This document shows, piece after piece, positions 52,644 through 63,633 of a stretch of 64,000 nt of DNA. The stretch comes from Roridomyces roridus. Its lineage: Eukaryota > Basidiomycota > Agaricomycetes > Agaricales > Mycenaceae. The stretch lies in NCBI GenBank assembly GCA_029378245.1, contig JARKIF010000012.1:682001-746000 (forward strand), in the 5' to 3' direction. Each line of letters opens with the position of its first letter. Position 1 is the first letter of the stretch. The notes under the pieces were generated by a model. That model did not search any database. It was not told the DNA's origin and saw nothing but the letters and a program-made list of their open reading frames with translations. A program made the position numbers and the translations under genes.

Positions 52644-55600
52644 TCACTGAATGAACTTCTTTCCTCTCCAATATTCCATCCAGCGCCGCGCATCGTTCGC
52701 GTTCAGGGATTCCAGCAACCTCATCGAGTCACTCCACTCTTGTGCCTTGACCGTCGAAAATTCGGTGTTGGCTTGACCGGCCTCCGCAGCCGCGAGGAAA
52801 TCAAGTATCTTGATGCCAGGCTTGAGGTGTGGTGAGTCAAGAGATTTTGTGTAACTGCGAGTTGACTCACAATATTTTCTAGATCTTCAGCAGTCGCAGT
52901 AGGCACCCGATCTCGGATATCCTGCACCCACTCAGCAAAAGGTTTGAGTGGAACCTTCACAGAATCCGCCATGCTGGACATGACGAGGTCCCAGGGAACC
53001 GGCCGCGGGTGCACCAAGTTGATTGCAAAAGGCGGAGTTGTCGTGGTGAGGGCTGCGTCGACGATGGCGCCAGAGACAGCCTCCGCCGGGAGCCAGGCGA
53101 CGACGCTAGACGGATCGGACGGGAAAGCGCCGAGTGTGAGGCTGGATTTCACGATAGCTGGAACCCAGTCTGTGGTCGACCAGGCTCCGTTGGTCGCGGC
53201 ACCGCTGACTTGGCCAATTCGGAACGAGGTTGCCTCGAGTCCAGATGCGGCGAGTATCTACAAGGTCGTGTCAAAAATCGAGATTGAATCGCAGTAAAGA
53301 AGACCTACCCGTTCAGATGCGTATTTACCCTCGCCGTACCCGTTGCCAATAGTAACACTCGCGTCGAGCTGCAGCTCCTCGGGGAACGGACCAAGAGATT
53401 GATCCCAGCCTTGTGCCGAGGCGATGGAAGATGTGAACAGAAAACGGACAGCGTTTGGAGAAGAGCGCGCCAAATCGATCAGGTTGCGCGTTCCTTTGAT
53501 ATGCGACTCGAAAGATGACAGCTTCTTGTTGAAATCGAGCATCCAGGCATTGTGGATGATGACGGTGACCTTGTCGCGAAGCTGGCGAAGAATGAGTGAC
53601 ATTTCGGGGCATACAATTAGAACTTACCCCTGTCAGGACGTCGGCGGGTAGTGAAAGATCGGACTTTGCCGTGTCACCCTCGAGATATACGAGTTTGGCA
53701 GAGGAGAGAAGCTCCGTATTCAGACCCCGATCGACAAAGGCATCGTGCTGCCGTTCGGAGATGGCTGTCCGTCCTCGCCTGTTGAAAGCATAGACGCGCT
53801 GAACCGAAGCAGATTCCAGCAACATTGCAAGAATATGCGATCCGAGCGCTCCCGTCGTTCCAGTCAAGAGAATAACCGCATCTGAAGATGGAGGCGTCGT
53901 CGCAGTGGGTGGAATGGGTACGTCAAATCCATGGCTGTATTTTGCAATCATGGCCTCCACGGCTGCTTTGTGATCGTCGAGGGAGTCGGAGTCGGAGACA
54001 GCTGCGTCCCCGCCTCGCACCAGCTGCACTATCGCGGTTGTCAGGTCCGAGATAGACGGATGCGAGTAGGCAATGTTCTGCGAGATCTTGGCAGCCGCGT
54101 CCTTGTGCTCCGAGTTCCTCAGCGCGCCCACGATGCGGTGTCGCAGGAAAGTCGCGTTCAGACTGTCGAAGCCCTGGTCGAAGAGATCATCGCCGACGCG
54201 GATGGGGCGGTCGGCAAGTTGGCTGGCGTGCTTCATCAACCAGGGCTCTAGGTCGTTCTCCGTCCACGAGACTGGTGGCTCGACGTCGCTCCCGGCGTTG
54301 CTGCTGGCTTCGATCGTGTTGTATCTGGAATTAAGTCAGCCATGCATCAAAGAAGAAAGGTAGGAAAACTCACAGAGCGTCAATCTCAGCGTTATACAAA
54401 GCCCAAGTCGCCTTCTTGATCACTGTGCCTTTGGGTGCACGCACCATAGGCTTGCTGGGTTGTGTGACCAAGATCATCTCCTTGTAAATCCGTGCAAAGG
54501 AAGGCGCGTTCTCGTTGGCCTCCTGGACTACTGGCCTGATTATTTGTTAGCATTGCATACACACTCCCTCGAAACCGCTCACCAGATCAGATTCCGGTAT
54601 TCAGCCAGCTGCTTCTCGTCCGACGGATCCACTTTCTGGTGCGGGTGCGGTTCGATGAGCACACCGATCTGGTTGCGCTCGCGTCCAAACATTATGGCGC
54701 CGCGGATGTGTGGGGACGACATCATCACATCTTCCATTGGTCCAGGGACGGTCTTCTCGCCGTTGGCCATGATGAGTACGTCGTCGAGACGCCCGACACT
54801 GGTGTAAAATATTGTAAGTTGATATAATGGCAGATGGAAAAGGACGTACATTTTGAACAAATCAGGTTTGGTCGGATGGCGCTCGAACAAATCCTTGGTC
54901 GAGTAGCCCTTGGTATCGGGCAGATTCTCGACAGCAACTTGGTGGGTCTCTGGTGTCGTCTGAAGCAATGGTCTTAGAAAAAAGAAAGCCTCAGAAATAA
55001 GGAAACTGACCAAGAACTGGCACTCGAAAGTCCCATCGCCCTGTGGCATCCACCGAACATGCACCCGGTCACTGAATCGCAACCAGGCCCATTCACCCGC
55101 GTCTACCTCCTCTTGGTGACGTTTGACGATGCTCGGGGCTCCAACTACCGAAAGAATCAGCGTCTGCCATCAAGGAATAGAAGATGCTAGATGCTCACAT
55201 TCGGTCGCCCCATACATGGGCACCAGATTCACACCCTCCTTGACAAGCTTATCTCCAACTCGTTCCGACAGCGGTCCACCCGAATACGTTAACAAGTTCA
55301 ACGTCTTCAGATACTGGACATGCTTCTCCTCCGCGGCCCATTCCAGAATCATTGCAGGTACCGCAACGATCCCGTTCGCCTTTGATCTTTGGGCGTTCTC
55401 GATGGCGTTTTCAGCTGTGGGAACGATAGGGATGCGGTACTCCATTGGTGTCGAGACGGAAGTGGGCGGATAAATGCATGCGGTGCCGCCAGCGAGGACG
55501 GGGAAGATGAATTGTTCGACCATGGCGAGGGCGTGGAAGGAGGGGAGGGCACCGACGGCTTGGCGGGGTGCAAGTTCGCGGGATTCAAAGACGGCGTCTG

Positions 55601-56394
55601 TGAATTGGTTTACACGAATTCCGAGTTGAAGGGAATGGTGGAGCTTACCCATGGCAGCGTAGTGGAGGAGCGTACGATGTGTTTCCGGGATCGATTTCGG
55701 GAAACCAGTGCTGCCTGCGAGTATTATTTAGAAGGCAAAAACGAGAGGGTTGTTTTACTTACCGCTGGAGTGCAGATACATTGCAACTGTGTCCAAAGGC
55801 GTCTGTGTGGCGGGACTGGGGTACGGGATAAACTCGTCTGAGGGGGATTCATCTCCGAGATGCGGGTAAAGCTGCCCCAATAGCGGGATCTCTTCGACGG
55901 AGAGATCGTAGGGCACGCTCGAAACTGTGAGGTCCGCCGAGATGGCGTCCGTCAGTGGCCCAAGCGAGGCCTTGGTGATCAATAGATGATGCGACTTGGT
56001 GGTGTTCAGGAGATGCAGGACCGCGGCGGATGAGTTGCGGTTTGAGATGGGGAAGGGCTTGAGAATGGGATCAAGACAGGTATGCGGTGAATCTCGGAAT
56101 AAAACTTACCACGATACCAGCCTTGATGCAGCCAGCGACGAGCGTCTGATAGATCAAGGAATCCGTCAATGCGATGATTGCGAACACCTGTCCTTCCGGG
56201 CCCAGGCGCTGAGGCCGGAGGATGTGGGCCACGCGGTGGGCCGCTCTAGCGAATTCAAAGTGACTGATATCGGTGATGTTGCCCTGGGCGTCTGCGAACG
56301 AGAACGCAGTACCGCGGTTGTTGTGAGAAATGTGGAAATCGATTATCTCGTCGAGGCTGAGAGTGCAGTCGAGAGGAGGGAGTACGTTGGACAT
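52644..56394 (-). CDS. NRPS-like adenylating reductase (A-T-R), aminoadipate/aryl acid reductase type
   Basis: A multidomain enzyme that activates a carboxylic acid, holds it on a phosphopantetheine arm and releases it as an aldehyde. The start at 56394 gives MSNVLPPLDCTLSLDEIIDF. The adenylation domain has MYLHSSGSTGFPKSIPETHR (P-loop), YSGGPLSE, VPMYGATE and VGRLDDVLIMANGEK. The carrier domain has DDLFDQGFDSLNATFLR, with the serine that takes the cofactor. The reductase domain has VILLTGTTGALGSHILAML (NADPH site) and VTIGNGYGEGKYASER, with the YxxxK catalytic pair. The last exon ends EYWRGKKFIQ. About eleven introns. The domain order lacks condensation. Relatives make aryl aldehydes or act in lysine biosynthesis; the substrate cannot be read here. 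A TATA box lies 80 nt upstream. No tailoring cluster is evident next to it. Confidence 0.9.
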
Positions 56395-56473
56395 TCTGCT
56401 TGATTATTGGTTCTTGGGTTAGGCTGAGTTGGTTGAGTAGTTGTTGAGTGCCCTTGACTGTCGCTCGTGAGCT

Positions 56474-56481
56474 CTTTTATA
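56474..56481 (-). promoter_or_regulatory. TATA box of the A-T-R reductase gene
   Basis: TATAAAAG on the minus strand, 80-87 nt before the ATG at 56394. Confidence 0.6.
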
Positions 56482-57329
56482 CCACAAGACGTCCGCCGAG
56501 GAACGGTACTGACGCTGCCTGAACTTGTCGGCTTCGGTCATTAGGGATGGGCGAACCGAGCAGCGGACTAAAGTTGACACTGCTTGCCGAAGGTCGGGGG
56601 TCGTTCCATTGGCCACAAGACGCCGGTTCTATATTTGCTGTGAGAAAAGGCTGATATATCTCGGGAACGTGACCTGGGCCGACAGACGCCCGTTGCGGCG
56701 ATATGAGGCGGGCGACGGTATCGGTTCACTTGGGTACAAGGCTACGCCGAGCAGGTGGAAAGCTGAGGCCATGACGAAAATACCAGGAACCAATCGCCCG
56801 AGCTCGAGAAATCCTGCACCCGACCCTATTTGGTCTTGATGTAAAGTTCCGTGGAGTGCCATTCCTTGGTTTTCACTGCACTTGGACTGGACGGTAGACT
56901 CGGGAGAGTGGCGAGAGCTGAGACTCGGCGGCCACCATTGGAATCGGATACTACCCACGGCGCGGCGCGCCCAATGACATGCTTGCTTTGAATCGAATGT
57001 TGAATAATATGGACCCAAAGGAACTGAGTTTGCTAGCATTCGAACGAAGCATGAGCGTCCCAATCGCGTCAAGGCTGGAACCAAGATGACAACAAGATGA
57101 GGGATGAGGAGAACGTGGCCTTTGATCCGGTTATCATAGATCCACGGTCATGTGCCATCAATGATGTTGAGTCACGCACGCAACACGCGTCGAGCTTCGC
57201 CAACAAAAAAATGAGAATAATCGCGTCAAATATTTGGATGTAAAAGCAGAGGTCATGGTAGGGAGAGCCCATGCTCGACGTCAGGTTCGCCCCGAAATTG
57301 TGTCCTTCATCACAGCTTCAGCCTTCCAT
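56482..57329. other. Intergenic without a supported gene
   Basis: Frames here are short, in conflicting directions and without motifs. It carries the reductase upstream region and the 3' flank of the next KNH1-like gene. Confidence 0.4.
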
Positions 57330-57917
57330 TTAGAACGAAGCCCCAGAGCCCGTAATGGTGAATTCCTGGCTCAAGTTGCCTGAATCACCGAACACTGTTC
57401 ATTCCGTCAGTCCAGCCGCCATCTCGTCATAGAGTACTATGAACACAAAAACGCACAATCAATCTGATAGTCGCTGCCCTCGAAGACGAGCGGGACGGTG
57501 ACTTCGATGTGCCCCAGAAGGATACTAAAGTTTTCCGCGAGGATGACTGTAGATTAGGATGTCATTTAGTGGCGCATTCAGGGATTCGTAATATAATAGA
57601 AAGATAAAATGAGAGGGACGCACGCGGAGTGGTGACTTTATCCTTGACGAGGACCAGCATGCCGACAGCGTCAGTGATTTCTTTCGGCGGGTTGGAGATG
57701 TCCCTGTGGGCACATATCAGTCAGTCCATTTCCATCGCAGGGAGAAAGAGATATAGTGGCCATACCAAGTGACGGTCTGCGTCTGTCCCGAAACCCAGAC
57801 GGTCCCGGTGGTGGGCGAGGTGACGGGGGGATCGAAGACGTCGCGACCCTCGAGGGGAGTAGCAGCAGCGCCGAGGGCAGTAACGAGCAAAGAAGCGAAG
57901 ACGGCGGCGAACTTCAT
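57330..57917 (-). CDS. Kre9/KNH1-like secreted protein, paralog 2
   Basis: The start at 57917 gives a signal peptide (MKFAAVFASLLVTALGAAA), then TPLEGRDVFDPPVTSPTTG and TVWVSGQTQTVTW. Three introns follow at the family positions. After TW (GTATGG...CCCACAG) comes DISNPPKEITDAVGMLVLVK. After TTP (GTGCGT...CTACAG) comes LILAENFSILLGHIEVTVPL. After QID (GTGCGT) comes LFGDSGNLSQEFTITGSGAS, ending at TAA 57330-57332. The protein is about 125 residues mature and lacks a GPI signal. A strong TATA box lies 74-80 nt upstream. Its intron layout is the same as the plus-strand paralog at 60074, so the pair probably arose by duplication. Confidence 0.88.
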
Positions 57918-57990
57918 TGTAGAAAGGTCGATGGAGTTGAAGCTCGGGAGAGTCCAAGAGTGGATTGGAAAATGGTGGGTTGGAAGCTGC

Positions 57991-57997
57991 TTTTATA
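57991..57997 (-). promoter_or_regulatory. TATA box of KNH1-like paralog 2
   Basis: TATAAAA on the minus strand, 74-80 nt before the ATG at 57917. Confidence 0.65.
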
Positions 57998-58541
57998 GCA
58001 TTCTCGGGAAATTTATGCCGTGGTTAGTTTTCTGAGTAATGCCTTGGAGCATTTCCCCCAACTGTCTCGCCGGAGCGGGCTTTTGATAGCGATTTGACAG
58101 GTCCAGCTGCCGGTGAGCCGGGAATTCGAAGGGGGCTTGCATTGCTGGGCATAGACGTTGATCTGATTTCTTTCTCTGCACCTGCACCCTTATTTCTCCA
58201 GGTTGAACAAAGGCAAACTCCCAGTATGCGACTCCCTGAATCATGGATACGTAGGGCGGGCGGCAAGTGCTGCGTCCGAATTCGAACCCAGAGGCTTAGT
58301 CGACCGGCGAAGGCCGAGATCGGATGTCCACCTCGCTAATATCCTAATTCTAACGACGCGGCAAACTTGCAAACGGCGATTGGACTGTAAATTTGTGGCA
58401 AGTGTTCCAGCCCACGGCGGCGGCATTCAGTCGCCGCATACTTGGAAATTTTAAGATTAATATTGTCATTTCCGGAGCTCCAAACATTGCAAATAGATTC
58501 GACTCGGACAGCGCGTCGAAAAATCAGAAATGGAAGTAAGC
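57998..58541. other. Intergenic
   Basis: Upstream region of paralog 2; beyond that only short frames. No gene seen. Confidence 0.4.
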
Positions 58542-59036
58542 TTATACATACGCCGTCAGGTTCAAACTTGATTCACGCTTGCTGCCGGTCACCCGAGAGT
58601 GAGACCCATCAGTAATCACATCCGAGTCCCACGGTTCGACGGCAGAGATCAATGGTTGAGATTTACAGCCGGAGGATTCATTGGGGCACGGATTGAGTAA
58701 ATACAGTGATCTGAGATCGTTGGGCGAGAATGCCGCAGCTAGACCTTCTACATACTTGGGCACGTTGAAACCTGTCCACATTCGCTATTAAAAGCAAACG
58801 TGACGGCGTGATACTCACTTCGTGGTGCTGCAGGCCGTCACGGAGATGCCGGTTCGTTCGGAATCCACTGGATTATCCGTATGCGATCGAGTACATGCTG
58901 CGGTTGGGTCGAACTGCGGATGCCGATCTTGGAAATGAAGATTCCTGGTTCGATTGATGCTATAACGTGAACGCCGCACTCATATTTGTTGAATCGCCCG
59001 TGGGCCGTTACTGTTGTGTTCCTAGGTATAAGCTGC
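58542..59036 (-). other. Coding-like fragments, unassigned
   Basis: The minus strand reads PRNTTVTAHGRFNKYECGVH near 58960 and KYVEGLAAAFSPNDLRSLYL near 58740, separated by a GTGAGT donor near 58815. The pieces could be exons of one small gene or a continuation of the degenerate KNH1-like copy just upstream. No family recognised. Confidence 0.25.
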
Positions 59037-59460
59037 TCAATTCTGCGCAAGGATGTGCAACGCAGGTATGAGCTGATATTTGCACCCTTCCGTTCCGAGG
59101 AAGACCTTAACTTCGATGTGTCGATTCCTAGCGCGTGACGTTAATCCAAGTTGAAAGAATTCGAAAAGCAACGCACGCGGAGGGGTATCTTTATCCTTGA
59201 CGAGGAGCATCAGTCCGAGAACGAAAATTTTGTGAGTAGTGAGAGGCGTGACAGCACCAACTGGAAGCACCGAAGGTGGCGGCAAGGCAAGCTTCATGGT
59301 GTCATCTGGTCTAAACACCTTGCCAAGGGTTGAACTGGAATTCTGCACTTCGAAGCCCGAAGGTATAATGGAGAAATTTGCGACTCGGCTCCTATTGGGG
59401 CCAGCCCTTGCAATCTGTGTTGAACCCACCATTTCCGAGGCTCGGAGACACACATACACA
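59037..59460 (-). pseudogene. Degenerate Kre9/KNH1-like paralog
   Basis: The minus strand contains GLMLLVKDKDTPPRALLFEF near 59185 and HIEVKVFLGTEGCKYQL near 59090. These align with MLVLVKDKVTTP...LILAENF and HIEVTVPLVFEGSDYQI of paralog 2. The signal peptide exon, the PPVTxPxxGTVWxSGQT core and the intron between the two blocks are missing or changed. I read it as an eroded fourth copy lying between paralogs 2 and 3. Confidence 0.6.
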
Positions 59461-59959
59461 GTTTCGCGTAAGCAATGTCATTCGGTCCGATGCCGATGGA
59501 TCACCTGACCCAGCCTCTCTGCACCTCCCGCCACCGCCGCCGCCCCGCCGCCCAACGGCCACCCACACTCGCCGACGTTTCAGCCCAGCCCCACTCTCAG
59601 CCATGCCTCAGACCCAAACGCACCCCGAAACTCTGCACACCCCACGCCCAGGGGTCCGAAGCAGTGCAACGGGCATTCCATGCCGCTATTCTCCCAGGCT
59701 CGCTTAAGGAAGTTCCCCCTCCGTACTGCGAGCTTTCCATTGCTGGTTAGGCCCAGGCCATTATTGACCGTGTTCAGGCCCCGGTGCGGTTCTCTTATCG
59801 ACTTTGGTGGCTGCCGGGGTGAGCCGAGGGCCATCTTGGCTCCACCCGGACCTCCACTGCCTCGCTGCCGTGCTTCTATTCCTGTCAGCAGGCCCGGAAC
59901 ATGAAGTAATTAGCACCACCCACGGCGATCCCTGTCCATACCCCGAAGCGAACCAATTG
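59461..59959. other. Intergenic, C-rich on the plus strand
   Basis: A CCGCC-rich patch at 59525-59575 and short frames only. Upstream region of paralog 3. Confidence 0.4.
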
Positions 59960-59967
59960 TATAAAAG
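59960..59967 (+). promoter_or_regulatory. TATA box of KNH1-like paralog 3
   Basis: TATAAAAG on the plus strand, 107-114 nt before the ATG at 60074. A pyrimidine-rich leader (TTTCTTTCTCC) follows, as is common in highly expressed fungal genes. Confidence 0.65.
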
Positions 59968-60073
59968 CCTCCGCTCGGCTCCAACCATTCTCCAGCACCT
60001 TTCCGCTCATCTGCATTCTTCGTTCTCCACATCTCATCTCGTTTCTTTCTCCTTACCACCCACGACCCTCGCA

Positions 60074-60620
60074 ATGAAATTCACCTGCGCCGCCCTCTTC
60101 ACCGCCCTCCTCGCCGCTGCGGCCAACGCGGCCGCTGTGCCTCTCACGACCCGCGACGTCTTCACCCCGCCTGTGACGTACCCTCATGCAGGCACCGTCT
60201 GGGTCTCCGGACAGACGCACAATGTTACTTGGTGCGTTCTTTTTGCCTCTTGTCCGATGTGTTCGATCTCACTCGTCTCAGGGACACCTCCAACGCCCCC
60301 GCCCAGATCACCAACAAAATCGGGATGATCTTCCTCCGCAAGACTGACTTGACGACTCCCTGTGCGTTTCCTTCCTTCAGGCAGACTGAGACTGAGACTG
60401 ACGTCATTAGTGATCCTCGCCGACAACTTTGACATCCTCCTCGGCCGCATTGAGGTCAAGGTCCCGCTCGTCGTCGAGGGCAGCGACTATCAGCTCGTCT
60501 GTGAGTACCTCCACTCGCATATTTCTCGGACTTGAACTGAGGCGAATCGGAATAGTGTTCGGCGACTCGGGTAACTTTAGTCCCGAGTTCACCATCCAGG
60601 GTTCCGGCATTGCGTTCTGA
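60074..60620 (+). CDS. Kre9/KNH1-like secreted protein, paralog 3
   Basis: The start at 60074 gives a signal peptide (MKFTCAALFTALLAAAANA), then TRDVFTPPVTYPHAGTVWVS. Exons 60074-60231 and 60281-60361 are followed by two more. They join as THNVTW-DTSNAPAQITNKIGMIF, then LRKTDLTTP-LILADNFDIL, then LLGRIEVKVPLVVEGSDYQL and FGDSGNFSPEFTIQGSGIAF. Stop at 60618-60620. The protein is closest in sequence to paralog 1 at 50405 (shared PPVTYPHAGTVW, LLGRIEVKVPLVVEGSDYQL and SPEFTIQG), yet it keeps the extra intron that paralog 1 has lost. Mature length is about 125 residues, secreted, without a GPI signal. Wall or matrix function is inferred from the Kre9/Knh1 family. Confidence 0.9.
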
Positions 60621-61406
60621 GCGTGTCCTTCCCTCCACCCAATACGATTCACGACCTGTTCGACAATTCAATTCACGCAACGCTATCGACGAACACTGCA
60701 TCACGTTGGACTTTTTCATGGACTTGTACTCGGACCTTTTGACCTCTTACATCAATTTGTACCCACATTAATTCTCATCCTCACACGCATCCATGTAGTA
60801 CACCCTCGATAGTCATCCATCTGTACACATCTCTCCATCCAGCTTTCCGAGTGTACTACAAACAAATTCATTCGTGTCTTCGGTTGACATTATGGGGGTT
60901 CGTGGCATCATTTGCGAATCTCTTCCGACCTCCATCTTGCCACCAACTGCTTTTCCTGGGGTTTTCCGAATGCCTTCGCCGCATAGCTCGACTGAGGCGC
61001 GCACGCGAAGGCGATGCAAAAAAACTGAAGCCCCGGTGCCTCTGTCTCGACTCTTGTGGCCTCGGATGCATGTTCGTGTTCATCGAGCCTCTTGCGCGGC
61101 AGCTGTTTTCTCCTTACCCGTGGCGGTAGAGCCCGGTGTTTCCTCTCGCCAAAGATCCCGTCGCAGACCTGACCCACAGTTCCTCTGAATCGGGGAGAAA
61201 GAACTTCTAAGCAACAGGGTTGTATGCGCACTCTTACACTCTTTCATCACGACCGGGCCGGTCACCAAGTGGGAAGCTCAAGTCATCGCCGACAAAACGA
61301 GGCTCAGACGTGGCCGCAGCCTCTTGTTCAAATTTCATACACAGATACGTAGATGCACGCATGGATTTTCCTATACATACCAGTGAGCGCAGAACTAACA
61401 ACAACC
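60621..61406. other. Intergenic between convergent genes
   Basis: 3' flanks of the KNH1-like gene and the aldo/keto reductase. No coding evidence beyond short frames. Confidence 0.4.
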
Positions 61407-63021
61407 CTAAGCATGCCCCCAAACAGGAACCGGCAAATACGGCTCCTCGAGGTACTTCATCTCCTCGTCCGTCAGCTGCAACGAGACCGCAGCGATGCAA
61501 TCGGCGAGCTTGGCTGTTGAAGTCGAGCCGATTACGGGCGCTGTGATCCCTGCGTGGCATAAGTATCTTAGTTCAGGAGAGGGAGGGGAGAAGGAAGGAA
61601 AGGCAAAGGCAAAAGAAAAGAAGAGACCCCACCATCTTTCTTCATACTCCACGCCAACGCAACCTGTGCCATCGACACCCCACGTTTCCCTGCGACCTCC
61701 TCGACGCGCTGCACGATGGGCGAGAAGCCGCCGTTTTCGTACACACCGATCAACCTGCGCAGAGTTTTTAGCCAAGACGATTCGGAACAAGGAGAGAGGT
61801 CATACGGATCTCCACTCCCACGATCCGTCTTGCTCTCGCCGCCTTTTTGCGCTGCGAGCGGGCGCGTTACGGTCCCACGCGCGAGGGGCGACCAGGGGAT
61901 GATGCCTACGCCAAAGTGCTAGAAAATTTTGGTTCAACATGGGATGCGCATGTGAGCGAGGGAGGGGGAAAGCGGACCTTGAGAGTAGGGAACATCTCGC
62001 GTTCTTCCTCGCGATAAACGACATTGTGGTGGTTCTGCATCGAGATGAAGGGTGTGAGGTTGTGTGTGATTGCGTAGTCTGGAGTCAGTTGAGAATTAGC
62101 ACGTTCAAAGAGCAAAGAGAGATGGAGCGCACTCTGCATGATGTGGACTATTCGAGATCAGATTATCGACCAAAAGACAGAAAGGATGAAGCGTACACTG
62201 ATACGCCCAGCACGAGCTCATGCCGATGTAGCGCACATATCCCGCCTTGACTACGTCGTGCAGGGCTTGCATCTGTCGGACCGCGTGAGTTTACACTGCA
62301 GCGCACGAGAACGGACGCACAGTCTCCTCGATAGGCGTATCGTAGTCAAACCGGTGGCATTGCAGCAAATCGATATACTCGAGTTGCAGCCGCTTGAGGC
62401 TGTCGCGCACCGAATCGAATATGTGCTGTCCACAGCCAGTGAGTCCGTGGATACTAAGACCCGACCTGGCCGAAGAGTACGTACCTTACGACTGAGCCCG
62501 TACTGATTCGTACTGCGGCCGCCGTCAGCCTCTGAGCGCTTCTTCCAGGGCGCGTAGCGGAATGTGATCTTGGTCATGACGACGATTTCATCGCGGGGAA
62601 TGTTGTGCTGCTTGATCGCCTTGCCCAGGATCTCTTCGGATTGGCCGTCGGAGTAGATCTATGGCTGAACTTAAGCTGCAGACAAGGACAAGGGAGAATG
62701 AGAACGAACGGCAGCGGTGTCGAACGCGTTGATGCCTGCGTCGTACCTATCCAAGCACTCAGTTACAGTGTCCGAGTAGCCACGTCGACGTACGCAAACT
62801 TGATATGCTCGATCCCAACCTCTTCAGGCAGAATCCAGCTCTGGCCCGTCCACTCAGGCGAGCCGTAGCTCATGCATCCAAGGATGAGCTTGGATACCTT
62901 GAGCCCCGAGTTTCCGAGGCGGACTGCATCGGGCCTCAGACTATGTGGACTCGACGCGGCGAAGGTACACACCGTATTTCATTTTCTTAGGGTCCGGGAC
63001 GGGAGTCGTTGCACTTGCCAT
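61407..63021 (-). CDS. Aldo/keto reductase
   Basis: An NADPH-dependent carbonyl reductase of the aryl-alcohol dehydrogenase type. The start at 63021 gives MASATTPVPDPKKMKYV, with an intron (GTGTGT...GATGCAG) before RLGNSGLKVSKLILGCMSYG. The catalytic and fold landmarks follow across several short introns: DAGINAFDTA with the Asp, IYSDGQSEEILGKAIKQ with the catalytic Tyr, EIVVMTKITFRYAPW with the Lys, and LLQCHRFDYDTPIEETM with the His. Then come YAITHNLTPFISMQNHHNVV, FGVGIIPWSPLARG and the cofactor loop APVIGSTSTAKLADCIAAV. The end is LEEPYLPVPVWGHA. Length and residues are normal. A paralog begins at the window edge (63634-64000) on the same strand, with a tRNA gene between them. Confidence 0.88.
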
Positions 63022-63367
63022 GGTTCTTGCTTCGAGGGGAGAAGGTGGGTGTAAAGAGGCCCGCCGCAGGTTTTATCCTGCTCGGCTTTTACGTACGGAT
63101 GCTCTTGCCACGAGCCAAAGCAAGGCATCAGTCGCAGTTTGAGTGGCACTGGAAGAAGGCGTACGGCGGCACGTGATAGAGTACAGCCACTTTGAACGGC
63201 GGGCACCGGTGGCGGCCGCAGTTTTTTTCTTCTTTTTTTTCACCATCGCACTTTGCTCATGGAAAAAAATGCACATCTTCGGTGCGATCCGAGGATGCGT
63301 TGGATCGCACTGAAGATGTTCAACCATAGACATAGTCCTGGTTCATCATGTGCCATCACTCATCGTC

Positions 63368-63465
63368 GCTTTGGTGGGGTAGTGGTAACCTGGGTCGTTG
63401 CCATGATTAAGGTTGTTCTAGTTCACTTAATCGACCCGCCGGGGGTTCGATTCCCTCCCAAAGCA
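63368..63465 (+). tRNA. tRNA-Gly(GCC) with a 27-nt intron
   Basis: A full cloverleaf can be drawn. Acceptor GCTTTGG pairs with CCAAAGC (7 bp perfect), with A as discriminator. The D-arm is GGGT...ACCT. The anticodon stem GGTCG pairs with CGACC. The loop is TT-GCC-A, and the T-arm GGGGG-TTCGATT-CCCTC. The anticodon GCC is at 63400-63402. A 27-nt intron at 63404-63430 sits one base after the anticodon, the canonical position for nuclear tRNA introns. Confidence 0.93.
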
Positions 63466-63633
63466 TAAGCATAAGCAATTTGCTGCCTTTTTGTTTTCCT
63501 GTTACCCCATAGCACCTCTTCCTTGTTTGTACTCTGGACCCACTCTTGAACATTTTGTTCAATGCCAAATCAATTCAGTCACTCTTCCTAAATACCTACA
63601 TCCTTTACTCTCGCTATTCCCTCGCGCCCCTCC

